From the NCBI GenBank assembly GCA_018715425.1, contig DVLR01000022.1, positions 1 to 25,962 of the forward strand: a stretch of DNA of 25,962 bases, written 5' to 3'. Under the pieces are notes generated by a model. It had not been told where the DNA came from. It worked only from the letters and a program-made list of their open reading frames with translations, and searched no databases. A program made the translations under genes and the position numbers. Below, in pieces: positions 1 through 7,723 of the stretch. Each line of letters begins with the position of its first letter. Positions within the stretch are counted from its first letter, which is position 1. This DNA comes from Candidatus Merdenecus merdavium (GTDB taxonomy: Bacteria; Bacillota; Clostridia; Lachnospirales; Lachnospiraceae).

Positions 1-299
1 AGCCAAATAGATAAGAAGATCGTAGCAAATAGGGTTCTTCCCACAAACTTCATACCCTTCATCTTTATGCTTACAATAAAAAGTGGAATATTCAACAAAA
101 TATTAGTCAACCAGATAGGAATACCACCTGACCATAGTTTTTCTGTTAAAGCTTTTATTATAATCCCTATACCAGAAAAGCCTCCAGTTACCATGCTAAT
201 AGGTTCGTAGATACTATTAATTGCAAAAGCTAGCAGCCCTGTACCTACTACCATGATCATGTAATCAAAGTAGACAGATCTTCTTACCTTTGAAAGCAT
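1..299 (-). CDS. YitT-family membrane protein (5' part only, runs off the window)
   Basis: The first 99 codons of a gene that continues beyond position 1 are visible. The start is ATG at 299-297, with GGAGAG a few bases upstream. The N-terminus is a short basic segment followed by a hydrophobic stretch (residues about 14-28). Then come a Gly-rich VTGGFSGIGIIIKA segment, a LTNILLNIPLF segment and KFVGRTLFATIF. This order (hydrophobic helix, GG.sG, then NIPLF...gkkf...t) is typical of the YitT/DUF161 family of five- to six-helix membrane proteins of unknown function. It starts 4 bases after the stop of the upstream wecG-like gene, whose 3' end carries the ribosome binding site, so the two are translationally close and probably co-transcribed. 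The C-terminal DUF2179 domain usual in the family would lie outside the window. Confidence 0.75.
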   Translation of the reverse strand, partial: MLSKVRRSVYFDYMIMVVGTGLLAFAINSIYEPISMVTGGFSGIGIIIKALTEKLWSGGIPIWLTNILLNIPLFIVSIKMKGMKFVGRTLFATIFLSIW

Positions 300-303
300 C
301 TTG

Positions 304-984
304 TTACTCTCCTTTTTCACCCTTATATTTAGAAACCATATGTTTAAATAGGGTTCTGTCTAATAGTTTGCTCAGCCATCCTGGTTTTAAACCTAAGGAT
401 TGATTAATCTTCTTGTACTTACCAAGCCCTACGTAAAGCTTTGCACTTAACTTTAACTTGTTTTCCAAGATAAATGCTTCCTGAAATGGAGATTGTAAAG
501 ATGCCAGTAAAATATCTGGCGATAAACTGTTGATTTCATTTATGACATCATCTACATCCTGATTCTCTCCATCAAGAACAAAGGATTTCACAATATTTAA
601 GTTTTCGTATTGCTCCTTGAAGTATTCTTCAAACTCTTCTAACTGTTTTTCGCTTTCTACTAAAAGACAAATACTTTTCTCACAGTTAGCCGCATACATA
701 AGAAGGGTACCTAAAAATTCATTTTGAGCTACTTCCTCATATCTTTTCTCATCTTGAATATTTGCTGCAGCAAGTACTTCGATGTCCCCTATAATGGTAA
801 TATCCATCTGCTCTATATGATCCTTTAATTGCATATTTTCTTCTGCAGCCATTAAAAGGCTGGTTGTTATCATATCAATTGTATTTAATGAGTCGTTTTC
901 TAAAAAACCAACCACCGTCGTCATGACTTCATCTAAATAGTAATTGTCAATTTCAACCCCTAATACCTTTATTTTTCGGTCCAT
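304..984 (-). CDS. Divergent WecG/TagA/CpsF-family protein
   Basis: 226 residues, close to the usual size of WecG/TagA/CpsF glycosyltransferases, which transfer N-acetylmannosamine(-uronate) to lipid-linked sugars in teichoic acid or enterobacterial antigen synthesis. The N-terminus KIKVLGVEIDNYYLDEV matches the family opening (vlGv.id..t.de). A central DIIxA-like segment, SPDILLASLQSPFQEAFI, aligns with the family's pDil.vglgsPkQE motif, and LYVGLGKY with the following iGvG. It is degenerate elsewhere: the family's T.N...l and ADG.G motifs read TTSLLM and IIGDIEVL. It may therefore be an inactive or repurposed relative. The start has only a modest AGGTGA upstream. It is first in a two-gene unit with the YitT-like gene and has a clear promoter at 1050-1078. 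Family assignment is fairly secure; enzymatic activity is not. Confidence 0.6.
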   Translation of the reverse strand: MDRKIKVLGVEIDNYYLDEVMTTVVGFLENDSLNTIDMITTSLLMAAEENMQLKDHIEQMDITIIGDIEVLAAANIQDEKRYEEVAQNEFLGTLLMYAANCEKSICLLVESEKQLEEFEEYFKEQYENLNIVKSFVLDGENQDVDDVINEINSLSPDILLASLQSPFQEAFILENKLKLSAKLYVGLGKYKKINQSLGLKPGWLSKLLDRTLFKHMVSKYKGEKGE

Positions 985-1049
985 ACCTTCACCTAGCGTC
1001 TCTCTTTTTATTCTTTCAAAAGGCTCTGCCTTTTCTACATTTCATATGA

Positions 1050-1078
1050 AGTATATCAGAAATACACTTCAATTACAA
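1050..1078 (-). promoter_or_regulatory. Promoter of the wecG-like/yitT-like unit, with overlapping dyad
   Basis: On the minus strand TTGTAA (1078-1073) is followed after 17 bases by TATACT (1055-1050), preceded by TGA, which gives an extended -10. The predicted start is near 1043, leaving a leader of about 59 bases. An imperfect inverted repeat, AAGTATAT-5-ATACACTT (1049-1069), covers the -10 and could be an operator. Confidence 0.65.
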
Positions 1079-1165
1079 TATGCTCCCTTGGGGTGACCAT
1101 AATAAAAAAGTATACACTAGAATGAATCTTTGTGCAAATACTGGTTAAATTACAGGAATATGGAC

Positions 1166-1193
1166 ATTCTTTACCATAAAGAATCTTTTTTAT
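1166..1193 (+). other. AT-rich dyad followed by a T run
   Basis: ATTCTTTA (1166-1173) and TAAAGAAT (1177-1184) form a perfect 8-base inverted repeat with a 3-base loop, followed by CTTTTTTAT. It could be a weak terminator or a second operator. Its centre lies about 71 bases upstream of the predicted start of the next operon. The stem has little GC, so termination would be weak. Confidence 0.35.
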
Positions 1194-1196
1194 ATG

Positions 1197-1239
1197 TGTT
1201 GCAAATGCAACATACTTTTTTCTTTTTTTCCTATATACT
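1197..1239 (+). promoter_or_regulatory. CRP/FNR-type operator and promoter of the hemerythrin operon
   Basis: TGTTGCAAATGCAACA (1197-1212) is a perfect 16-bp palindrome with the same half-site spacing as the CRP consensus (TGTGA-N6-TCACA), here TGTTG-N6-CAACA. A -10 element TATACT lies at 1234-1239, putting the start near 1246 and the palindrome centre at -41.5. That is the exact class II activator position, where the site replaces the -35, and no usable -35 is present. The match in symmetry and spacing is seen in the sequence; the identity of the regulator is inferred. Confidence 0.6.
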
Positions 1240-1268
1240 ACGAGATATCAAACAAACGGAGGTATTCA

Positions 1269-1871
1269 ATGAGTGCATTTTTAGGACCCATCCATTATTG
1301 GTTATATCATAAAATTTTAATTCAAAATGATTTAGTAAATCAAGTAGTAAGCTTTGGCGAAGAATATATCCCTTCTTTAAAAGAGCAACTAGACGAAAGA
1401 TACGGAGTTGTTATGGATCGCCCTCTTGAGGAAATGATCGATCAAGGGAATATTCACGGTTGGTTACAAGAACAAGTATCCATCGTAGAGTATAAATTAG
1501 CTCATGCCGTAACCATGATTCTAGAAAAAGGAAAGTACCAAGATGCTTTGCATCATATTTTTTATGAATGCGGTAAAGCCCATTCAGCAGATCACACTGC
1601 AGACATTGGAAAGATCTATTTATTCTTAAATGATTCTCTCTTAGATGGAATGCCTTGTGATAGAGCAAATGTTACGGTATCAGAGACTGACGAAGAGATT
1701 ATTTGGAAGAGAAATGTTTGCGTTCATAGCAAATATTGGGATCAGGTTGGAGGAGATTCCTCTATATATTATGATCTTAGAGATTCCCTGATCCAAGGAA
1801 TGCTAGAAAACACTTCTGTTTCCTATGATAAGCCTGATGAAATAACCAGTAGATTACGGCTAACTACTTGA
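1269..1871 (+). CDS. Conserved-looking 200-residue protein of unknown function, co-transcribed with a hemerythrin-like gene
   Basis: I do not recognise this family. The start chosen is ATG 1269, with GGAGG 6 bases upstream; a longer open frame back to 1194 would begin inside the operator and has no ribosome site. There is no signal peptide or membrane segment, so it is probably cytosolic. It opens with SAFLGPIHYWLYHKI. The middle has clustered potential metal or redox ligands: HHIFYECGKAHSADH (residues 95-109), then Cys130 in MPCDR and Cys151 in NVCVHSKYW. The Cys and His spread would suit an iron or haem-related role, in line with its partner, but this is inference. The hemerythrin-like gene follows after 41 bases. 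The shared promoter carries a CRP/FNR-type site, so oxygen- or redox-responsive expression is plausible. Confidence 0.7.
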   Translation: MSAFLGPIHYWLYHKILIQNDLVNQVVSFGEEYIPSLKEQLDERYGVVMDRPLEEMIDQGNIHGWLQEQVSIVEYKLAHAVTMILEKGKYQDALHHIFYECGKAHSADHTADIGKIYLFLNDSLLDGMPCDRANVTVSETDEEIIWKRNVCVHSKYWDQVGGDSSIYYDLRDSLIQGMLENTSVSYDKPDEITSRLRLTT

Positions 1872-1912
1872 TCATCATCCATCAAAGACCATTGATTTTT
1901 AAGGAGGATATT

Positions 1913-2470
1913 ATGTACAGTATTGAACTTATGGTTGAAGAACACAACGATATATTAAGATTTAATCAAGTCATGCGTAAGGCATGCTTTAAGGTACTAC
2001 ACGGTTCTGAAGTACCTGTAGAAGATTTTCGTGTTATGATTGACTTCGTTAGAACTTATGCTGATAAACACCATCACGGCAAAGAAGAAAAAATTCTATT
2101 TAAGGAAATGCAGGATCATCTTGGCCCCATTGGAACCAAACTCATTACTCACGGTATGTTAGTGGAACACGACCTTGGCAGATTGCATATGAGTGACCTA
2201 GAAACTGCTCTGGATGAATTTGAAAAAACCAAAGAGGAGGAGCTTAAATTAGATATCATTGCTAGTGCTGTTGGATATACGAAATTGTTAAAACGCCACA
2301 TTGATAAAGAAAATGAAGTTGTTTATACTTACGGCGCTAAAAATTTATCTCCTGAAATTCTTGCTAGTGTTGATGAAAGGGTAAAAGCCTTCGAAGAGGA
2401 AGCTATGGATCATCAAGTGCAAGAACATTATTCAGCTATTTTAAAAGAATTGGAAGAAAAATATCTTTAA
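1913..2470 (+). CDS. Hemerythrin-like (HHE domain) protein
   Basis: 185 residues starting at ATG 1913, with AAGGAGG in front; an upstream in-frame start at 1868 overlaps the previous gene and has no ribosome site. The protein is one helical HHE/hemerythrin domain of the DUF438/YtfE-like type, which holds a di-iron centre that binds oxygen, nitric oxide or peroxide. Candidate ligands are visible in order: VEEHN (His11), ADKHHHGKEE (His53-His55, Glu58-Glu59), THGMLVEHD (His80, Glu85, His86) and LLKRHIDKENEVV (His129, Glu133). There is no fused domain, signal peptide or membrane helix. It is the second gene of the operon behind the -41.5 palindrome and is closed by the palindromic terminator at 2521-2557. 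In an anaerobe this suggests oxygen or NO handling. Family confidence is high; ligand and reaction are unproven. Confidence 0.85.
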   Translation: MYSIELMVEEHNDILRFNQVMRKACFKVLHGSEVPVEDFRVMIDFVRTYADKHHHGKEEKILFKEMQDHLGPIGTKLITHGMLVEHDLGRLHMSDLETALDEFEKTKEEELKLDIIASAVGYTKLLKRHIDKENEVVYTYGAKNLSPEILASVDERVKAFEEEAMDHQVQEHYSAILKELEEKYL

Positions 2471-2520
2471 GATATGCAATCCTAGAACCCGTATTCTAAT
2501 TTATCGTTCCCATTCTATAA

Positions 2521-2557
2521 AAAAAAACCAGAAAAATTAATTTTTCTGGTTTTTTTA
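2521..2557. terminator. Bidirectional terminator between hemerythrin-like and glyoxalase-like genes
   Basis: CCAGAAAAA (2528-2536) and TTTTTCTGG (2541-2549) form a perfect 9-bp stem with a TTAA loop. It is flanked by seven A on the left and seven T on the right, so it can end transcription from both convergent genes. Confidence 0.85.
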
Positions 2558-2599
2558 TAGACATAGGTTTCTAGAATAAAGACACCTCTTGTTTTATCA

Positions 2600-2968
2600 T
2601 TATTTTTTTTCTGGTACAATCTCAATCCAATATCCATCTGGATCGGAAATAAAGTATATTCCCATACCTGGATTTTCATAGCAAATACATCCCATTTCTT
2701 TATGATGTTTATAGAACTGGTCGTATTCATCTGTCACAAATGCTAAGTGATATTCTAAATCACCTAAGTTATAAGGTTCCTTTCGATCTCTCATATACGT
2801 AAGCTCTAAGGTGAATTCTGTTAATCCATCTCCTAAATATACTAATTTAAAAGAACCATCTTCAGCATTTTTTTCTCTTACTGGCTTTAAACCTAAGGCA
2901 TCATTGTAAAACTTTAGGCTTTTTTCTAAATCGAATACATTAAAGTTAAAATGATTGAATTTGATCAT
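2600..2968 (-). CDS. Lactoylglutathione-lyase-like VOC family protein
   Basis: 122 residues, a single glyoxalase/bleomycin-resistance (VOC) domain. The start is ATG 2968-2966, preceded by AGAGAGG; the nine-residue longer frame lacks a ribosome site. All four metal-ligand positions of glyoxalase I appear: His6 (FNHFNF), Glu55 (FTLELTY), His74 (EYHLAFV) and Glu116 (WIEIVPE). The DPDGYWIEIV ending is typical of the GloA-like branch. The family detoxifies methylglyoxal conjugates or does related metal-dependent chemistry on small molecules; in Gram-positives the thiol partner may not be glutathione. It follows the FtsX-type permease by 48 bases on the same strand with no terminator between them, so it may be read from the ABC operon. 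Its own end is the bidirectional terminator. Confidence 0.8.
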   Translation of the reverse strand: MIKFNHFNFNVFDLEKSLKFYNDALGLKPVREKNAEDGSFKLVYLGDGLTEFTLELTYMRDRKEPYNLGDLEYHLAFVTDEYDQFYKHHKEMGCICYENPGMGIYFISDPDGYWIEIVPEKK

Positions 2969-3016
2969 ATTCGTTCCTCTCTTTCTTTTTCTCAACTTTT
3001 CCTATAGAAGCTTCCT

Positions 3017-6000
3017 TTACTCTACGCTCTTCATGGATTCTACCATATCGATCTTTTTGAGTTTCACATGCATAACCATATTTACTAAAATAGAGAAAAC
3101 AAAGGTTAATAGTACACTATATACATAACTCTTAAAGAAGATATTGCGTCCAAACATGGTCATATCTGTTTCTGCTGTTATAACGACGAATCTGTGAAGA
3201 AATCTTCCTAATACTAATCCTACCATAGATCCAATGGCTGTCAACCATAGGTTTTCTCTTATGACGTATGTGGAAACCTCCACATCATAAAATCCCAGTA
3301 CTTTTAAAGTTGCAAGTTCTCTCATACGTTCACTAACGTTAATATTATTCAAATTATATAAGACAATGAAAGCTAGTAAACCTGCCGATATAACTAATAC
3401 GTATATAACCGTATCCATACTGCCAAGCATATCTCCTATTCTTTCTGAAACACTACTATTTAATACCACTGTAGTTACTGCATCTTCTTTCAGATAATCT
3501 GATTGCAGATTTCTTTCAAATTCATCATCCGTATGACTATTATCTGTTAATACTTGGTTATAGTTTGGTTCTTCTCCATACAAACGTTGATAAAGAGCAG
3601 GGCTTAAAAAAGTATAGTGATAAAAATAATTTTCTACGACATGAGATACTACGACTTCCACTTGCTCCATATCATCATTTTTTAGTAGAACCGTATCACC
3701 TGCTTTAACATTTAATAAGCTGGCTAGTTTTTCTGTAATGATAATTCCTTGATCATCAAGTTCATAAGGCTCTTGGGACTCTCTATCTCTTAGTTTTATA
3801 AATGAAGAGAGTTCCTCTGGTGTAGAAGGTACTACTAAGAGTGTAGATTTCTGTTTGCCATGAAAGCTTATATCAACGGTGTTTTCATCTATTAACATAG
3901 AATTTTCGATTCTATCATCTTCTGAAACTTTCTTTAGGATGTTTTGTTTTGCTTCATCTGTGGCATTACTCTTTAAATAAAGAGTGCTATCATAAGTCCT
4001 AACTTGTTCAAATTGAAGGATTCCTATGGACATAATGGAATCCTTCAAGCCAAATCCAACAAGTAATAAGGCCATACAGCCACCAATTCCCAGAATGGTC
4101 ATAAAGAATCGCTTCTTATATCTAAATAAGTTTCTAACTGTTGATTTAGATGTAAAACTTAAGCGTTTCCATAAAAAGGTCATCCGCTCTAATAATACTC
4201 TTTTACCTACTTTAGGAGGAGCTGGACGCATGAGTTCGGCTGGTACCCCTAATAGTTCTTTATAGCAGGCTAATAGTGTTGCTAGGACAGTACATACTAC
4301 TGCTAATAATGTGGAACTAATAGAATAATATAGATGAATTGGGGTTAAAGTTACTGGTAAGTTCTCATATATAATCCTATAGGCTTTGATAATCACAAAT
4401 GGGAATATCTTCTGACCGATGAATAAACCAAAGATACTACCTAATAAACTGGCTAATAATGCATATAAAATATATTTACTTGCAATGCTTATTTTTCCAT
4501 AACCAAGAGCCTTTAAGGTACCTATTTGAGTTCTTTCCTCTTCTACCATTCGAGTCATGGTCGTTAAACTTACTAATGCTGCCACAATAAAAAATATGGC
4601 TGGAAATACTTCTCCGATCGCTCCGATTCTTTTTGAATCTTCTTCATACTCTGTATATGTCTGAATATTCTGGCGATCTAACACATACCAACTCGGTTTC
4701 TCTAGTTCCTCTAAATCTCTTTCTGCATCCTCTACTTTGACTTTTGCCTCTTCAATTTCAGGAGTATGCTCCTCTGATTCTTGTTGATACTCTTCTTTTC
4801 CACGATTTAATTCTTGTTGTCCCTTTTCAAGTTCTTCCCTTGCATCTGCTAGTTTCTTTTCTCCCTCTTCTATGGTATCCTTAGCATCTGTTACTTGATT
4901 TTGACCATCTTTCCATTCTATCTGTTTTTCCTTTAAGGTAGCTTCCCCTTGACTGATTTGCTCTTCTGCCATTGACAAGTCCATTGCAGATGAAGATAAC
5001 TTGTTTTTTTCTGCATCTAACTGGCTTTTACCAGTATTATAGCTCTTTTGTGCTTCTTCTAATCTCCTGGTTTCCTCAACATACTGCTTTTCACCTTCTG
5101 CTAAGGCTTGTTCTCCCTGTGCAAGCTTATCCTGAAATTCTAACACAGCAGCCTCACCCTGATTTATGGTTTGGCTTCCTTCTGAAACTTTACTACTTAG
5201 GTGGGATACCACTGGTTCCAATGTTGCTATTTGATCCTGAATCCCTGCAAGAGTTTTTGATTGTTCTTCGATCTGCGCCTTTACCTTAGCAATTTCTTCT
5301 ATTACACTGGTGTCACCAGAGGCTAATTGTTCTTCTAAGGCTTCTAAAGTTTTTTGATTGTTGATGAATTCAGCTTGTGTAGTAGATAGGACAGCCTTAG
5401 AATCACTTAACATCTGATTCTGGTCATGGTATATCTGCTGCAATTGTGAAAGCTCTATTTTTGCTAATTCCAGCTCTTGTTTCTGTTCTTCTAAATGAGC
5501 TTTTCCATTCTGGAGCTCTAAGGTTGTGTCATCTAGCTCTTTTCTTGCATCTGCAAGAGCTAATTTGCCCTCTTGGATCTGTGCTGCAGCTTGATCTAAA
5601 AGTTTTGATTGTTCTTCGATCTGTGCTTTCCCACTTTTATATTGGTTCTTTCCATCTTCTAATTTGATCTTACTGGTGGCCAATTCATCATAGCCTTTTT
5701 GAATCTGGCTATTGCCATCTTCTAATGTTCTTTCATGATCTGCAATTTCATTCCGAGCATCATCCAACTCATTTTGCTTTTCTTCCAGTTCATTAACACC
5801 AAGATCTAATTCCTTTTGTCCATCTTCTATCTTCTGTCTTGCCTCTTCTAATTGCTGTTCTCCATCGCTGATTTCCTTTTTCCCATCAGCAATGGCCTGT
5901 TTCCCTTCCGTTACGATATCATTGTAACGAATATCACAACGGCTGTCCGCAATGTATTCAATTTCTTCTACAACCTTTTGTACTGTAGATTCATACTCTT

Positions 6001-6682
6001 TTGAATAAGAATCTAAATCCACTGCTCCCTTAACGGTTGCATATACCTCTGGGTATACTTCCATGGAAAAAACATCTTTTGGAACAACAAAAAAGCTACT
6101 GACACTTCCACTTCCAATGCTACTAGTTCCTCTTTCTAAGGACAAGTAATAAGAAGTACTACCCGAACCTACAATGGTAAAGGAATGGCTCTTCAGGGAA
6201 GGATCTTCATCTTCCTCCACATCTTCACGCAACTCTACCTGATCTCCAATTTTAAGTCCTGTATCGGTTAAAAATTTTGTATCCACTAGACATTCCGTGT
6301 TATTTTGAGGCAGTCTACCTTCAGCAACCTGAATTTTATTGATCTCATCTGGATTTGACATCACATGAATGACCATTTCTTGTTCTGGTGCTTCATATAA
6401 TGCATCTACAAAGTAAGAAGGCATAACCTCCTTAACCCCATTGACTTGACGAATGGCTTCCACGTCATCCTCTGTAAGCCCCAAGGAACTTAATATGCGA
6501 ATATCCATAAGATTCGTGGAATCATAAAAGCTATCGGCAGATAACTTCATATCAGGATCGGTGGCACGAACTCCTGAATAAAAAGCAACTCCTAATGCAA
6601 CAATCAGGAAAATAGATAAAAATCGATTTCTGGATTTTTTGATTTCCATCCAGAATTCTTTTCTCAATGCCCTTTTTTTCAT
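3017..6682 (-). CDS. Very large FtsX/MacB-type ABC permease with long extracellular coiled coil
   Basis: About 1,221 residues from ATG 6682 (a TTG three codons earlier is possible). Order: basic N-terminus, membrane helix (residues about 20-38), extracellular region to about 260, then roughly 400 residues of heptad-rich sequence with recurring L.dG...L patterns such as KKEISDGEQQLEEA. After that come an FtsX core of three helices (starting near FPAIFFIVAAL and including EERTQIGTLKALGYGK), another helix at RFFMTILGIGGC, a second extracellular domain, and a final three-helix FtsX core with ERMRELATLKVLGF. This is eight helices, two FtsX modules. It pairs with the ATPase just upstream, 10 bases away. 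Such pairs export lipids or peptides, resist antimicrobial peptides, or transmit force to cell-wall enzymes; no substrate can be read here. The coiled coil is far longer than in MacB or LolC/E and could span the cell wall. Confidence 0.85.
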   Translation of the reverse strand: MKKRALRKEFWMEIKKSRNRFLSIFLIVALGVAFYSGVRATDPDMKLSADSFYDSTNLMDIRILSSLGLTEDDVEAIRQVNGVKEVMPSYFVDALYEAPEQEMVIHVMSNPDEINKIQVAEGRLPQNNTECLVDTKFLTDTGLKIGDQVELREDVEEDEDPSLKSHSFTIVGSGSTSYYLSLERGTSSIGSGSVSSFFVVPKDVFSMEVYPEVYATVKGAVDLDSYSKEYESTVQKVVEEIEYIADSRCDIRYNDIVTEGKQAIADGKKEISDGEQQLEEARQKIEDGQKELDLGVNELEEKQNELDDARNEIADHERTLEDGNSQIQKGYDELATSKIKLEDGKNQYKSGKAQIEEQSKLLDQAAAQIQEGKLALADARKELDDTTLELQNGKAHLEEQKQELELAKIELSQLQQIYHDQNQMLSDSKAVLSTTQAEFINNQKTLEALEEQLASGDTSVIEEIAKVKAQIEEQSKTLAGIQDQIATLEPVVSHLSSKVSEGSQTINQGEAAVLEFQDKLAQGEQALAEGEKQYVEETRRLEEAQKSYNTGKSQLDAEKNKLSSSAMDLSMAEEQISQGEATLKEKQIEWKDGQNQVTDAKDTIEEGEKKLADAREELEKGQQELNRGKEEYQQESEEHTPEIEEAKVKVEDAERDLEELEKPSWYVLDRQNIQTYTEYEEDSKRIGAIGEVFPAIFFIVAALVSLTTMTRMVEEERTQIGTLKALGYGKISIASKYILYALLASLLGSIFGLFIGQKIFPFVIIKAYRIIYENLPVTLTPIHLYYSISSTLLAVVCTVLATLLACYKELLGVPAELMRPAPPKVGKRVLLERMTFLWKRLSFTSKSTVRNLFRYKKRFFMTILGIGGCMALLLVGFGLKDSIMSIGILQFEQVRTYDSTLYLKSNATDEAKQNILKKVSEDDRIENSMLIDENTVDISFHGKQKSTLLVVPSTPEELSSFIKLRDRESQEPYELDDQGIIITEKLASLLNVKAGDTVLLKNDDMEQVEVVVSHVVENYFYHYTFLSPALYQRLYGEEPNYNQVLTDNSHTDDEFERNLQSDYLKEDAVTTVVLNSSVSERIGDMLGSMDTVIYVLVISAGLLAFIVLYNLNNINVSERMRELATLKVLGFYDVEVSTYVIRENLWLTAIGSMVGLVLGRFLHRFVVITAETDMTMFGRNIFFKSYVYSVLLTFVFSILVNMVMHVKLKKIDMVESMKSVE

Positions 6683-6692
6683 ATCTACCAAC

Positions 6693-7397
6693 CTACCATT
6701 CTATCTCATCTATGGAAATAGGTTCTGCATTTTCAAACATTTTATGAACCTTTCCATTTTTAATTTTAATCACTCGATCCGCCATTGGAGCAATGGCAGA
6801 ATTGTGGGTAATTACAATAACGGTCATTCCCTTTTTGTTACAAGTATCTTGAAGTAACTTTAAGATCTGCTTTCCAGTATGATAATCTAAAGCACCTGTA
6901 GGCTCATCACAAAGTAAAAGCTTGGGGTTTTTAGCCAATGCTCTTGCAATAGCAACCCTTTGCTGCTCGCCTCCTGATAACTGAGCAGGGAAATTAAATA
7001 GACGCTCACCAAGACCAACATCTTCTAAAACGTCTTTGGCATTTAAAGGATCTTTACAAATTTGTAGTGCTAATTCTACATTTTCAAGTGCTGTTAAGTT
7101 TTGTACTAGGTTATAAAACTGAAAGACGAAGCCTATATCATCTCTTCTATAGCTAGTCAGTTGCTTTGGAGTATACCTACTAATATCCGTTTGATCGATC
7201 CATACTTTACCAGAAGTACAGCTATCCATACCGCCCATAATATTTAACATTGTTGTCTTACCAGAGCCGCTGGGTCCTACAATCACTACGAATTCGCCCT
7301 TTTCAATATGTAAATCAACGCCTTCTAAGGCATGAATGGACACTTCTCCCATCTTATAACTTTTTTTCACACTTTCCAGTTGTACAAATGAACTCAT
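6693..7397 (-). CDS. ABC transporter ATP-binding protein (MacB/LolD type)
   Basis: 234 residues from ATG 7397, with AGAGAGG 9 bases upstream; an earlier ATG at 7421 has no ribosome site. Walker A GPSGSGKT is at residues 41-48, followed by the Q-loop in VFQFYNLV, the signature LSGGEQQR, Walker B with LLLCDEPTGALD and the switch His in VITHN. The DEPTGALD motif and the length place it in the MacB/LolD/FtsE branch, which pairs with FtsX-type permeases. It powers the permease encoded 10 bases downstream. Expression probably starts at a TATAAT 54 bases upstream. Confidence 0.9.
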   Translation of the reverse strand: MSSFVQLESVKKSYKMGEVSIHALEGVDLHIEKGEFVVIVGPSGSGKTTMLNIMGGMDSCTSGKVWIDQTDISRYTPKQLTSYRRDDIGFVFQFYNLVQNLTALENVELALQICKDPLNAKDVLEDVGLGERLFNFPAQLSGGEQQRVAIARALAKNPKLLLCDEPTGALDYHTGKQILKLLQDTCNKKGMTVIVITHNSAIAPMADRVIKIKNGKVHKMFENAEPISIDEIEW

Positions 7398-7450
7398 GCT
7401 TTCAAACCTCTCTTTATTCATTTTCTAGGTGGCTATAAAATTCTTTCATT

Positions 7451-7479
7451 ATTATACACCCTAAAGACTATCTGGAACC
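7451..7479 (-). promoter_or_regulatory. Possible promoter of the ABC operon
   Basis: On the minus strand a perfect TATAAT lies at 7456-7451, with the predicted start near 7444 and about 46 bases of leader. The 17-base-spaced -35 (GGTTCC) is poor, so an activator may be needed or the call may be wrong. Confidence 0.35.
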
Positions 7480-7599
7480 ATAGAATATAAATGAAATAAT
7501 TCTATAATTTTTATAAACTCTCCCTTGTGTTCATAGATTATTCATTTAAGATTCAAAAAAATTTTATTTCCACTACATGATTTCTTCATTTCTGTTGCC

Positions 7600-7710
7600 T
7601 ATAATAAGAGTATCAAATAGCAAACACACACAATTAATAATATACTATTTGAATAAACTTTTTCATAATAAAGGCCAAGTAATTAGATTACTTGGCCTCC
7701 TCCCTTTTAT
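7600..7710 (+). other. Intergenic stretch 7398-7723: possible short transcript with two hairpins
   Basis: This 326-base gap contains no credible ORF. On the plus strand TATAAT (7600-7605) has no good -35. Downstream are a perfect inverted repeat TCAAATAG (7613-7620) / CTATTTGA (7645-7652) and the strong hairpin at 7672-7698. The hairpin better serves the minus-strand ohrR, and its plus-strand tail is a weak CCTCCCTTTT. A roughly 100-base small RNA is possible but thinly supported. The rest, 7460-7590, is featureless AT-rich DNA. Confidence 0.2.
7672..7698 (-). terminator. Terminator of ohrR
   Basis: AGGCCAAGTAA (7672-7682) pairs perfectly with TTACTTGGCCT (7688-7698) across a 5-base loop. 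On the minus strand it is followed by TTTATTATG, and it lies 25 bases past the ohrR stop. Confidence 0.75.
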
Positions 7711-7723
7711 ATCTTACAACTTT

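Noticed and set aside
1194..1268. Upstream extension of the protein at 1269
   Set aside because: It begins inside the palindromic operator and upstream of the predicted transcription start, while ATG 1269 has a GGAGG.
4972..5289. Plus-strand ORF inside the permease coiled coil
   Set aside because: It is the complement of A-rich coiled-coil codons, with no ribosome site.
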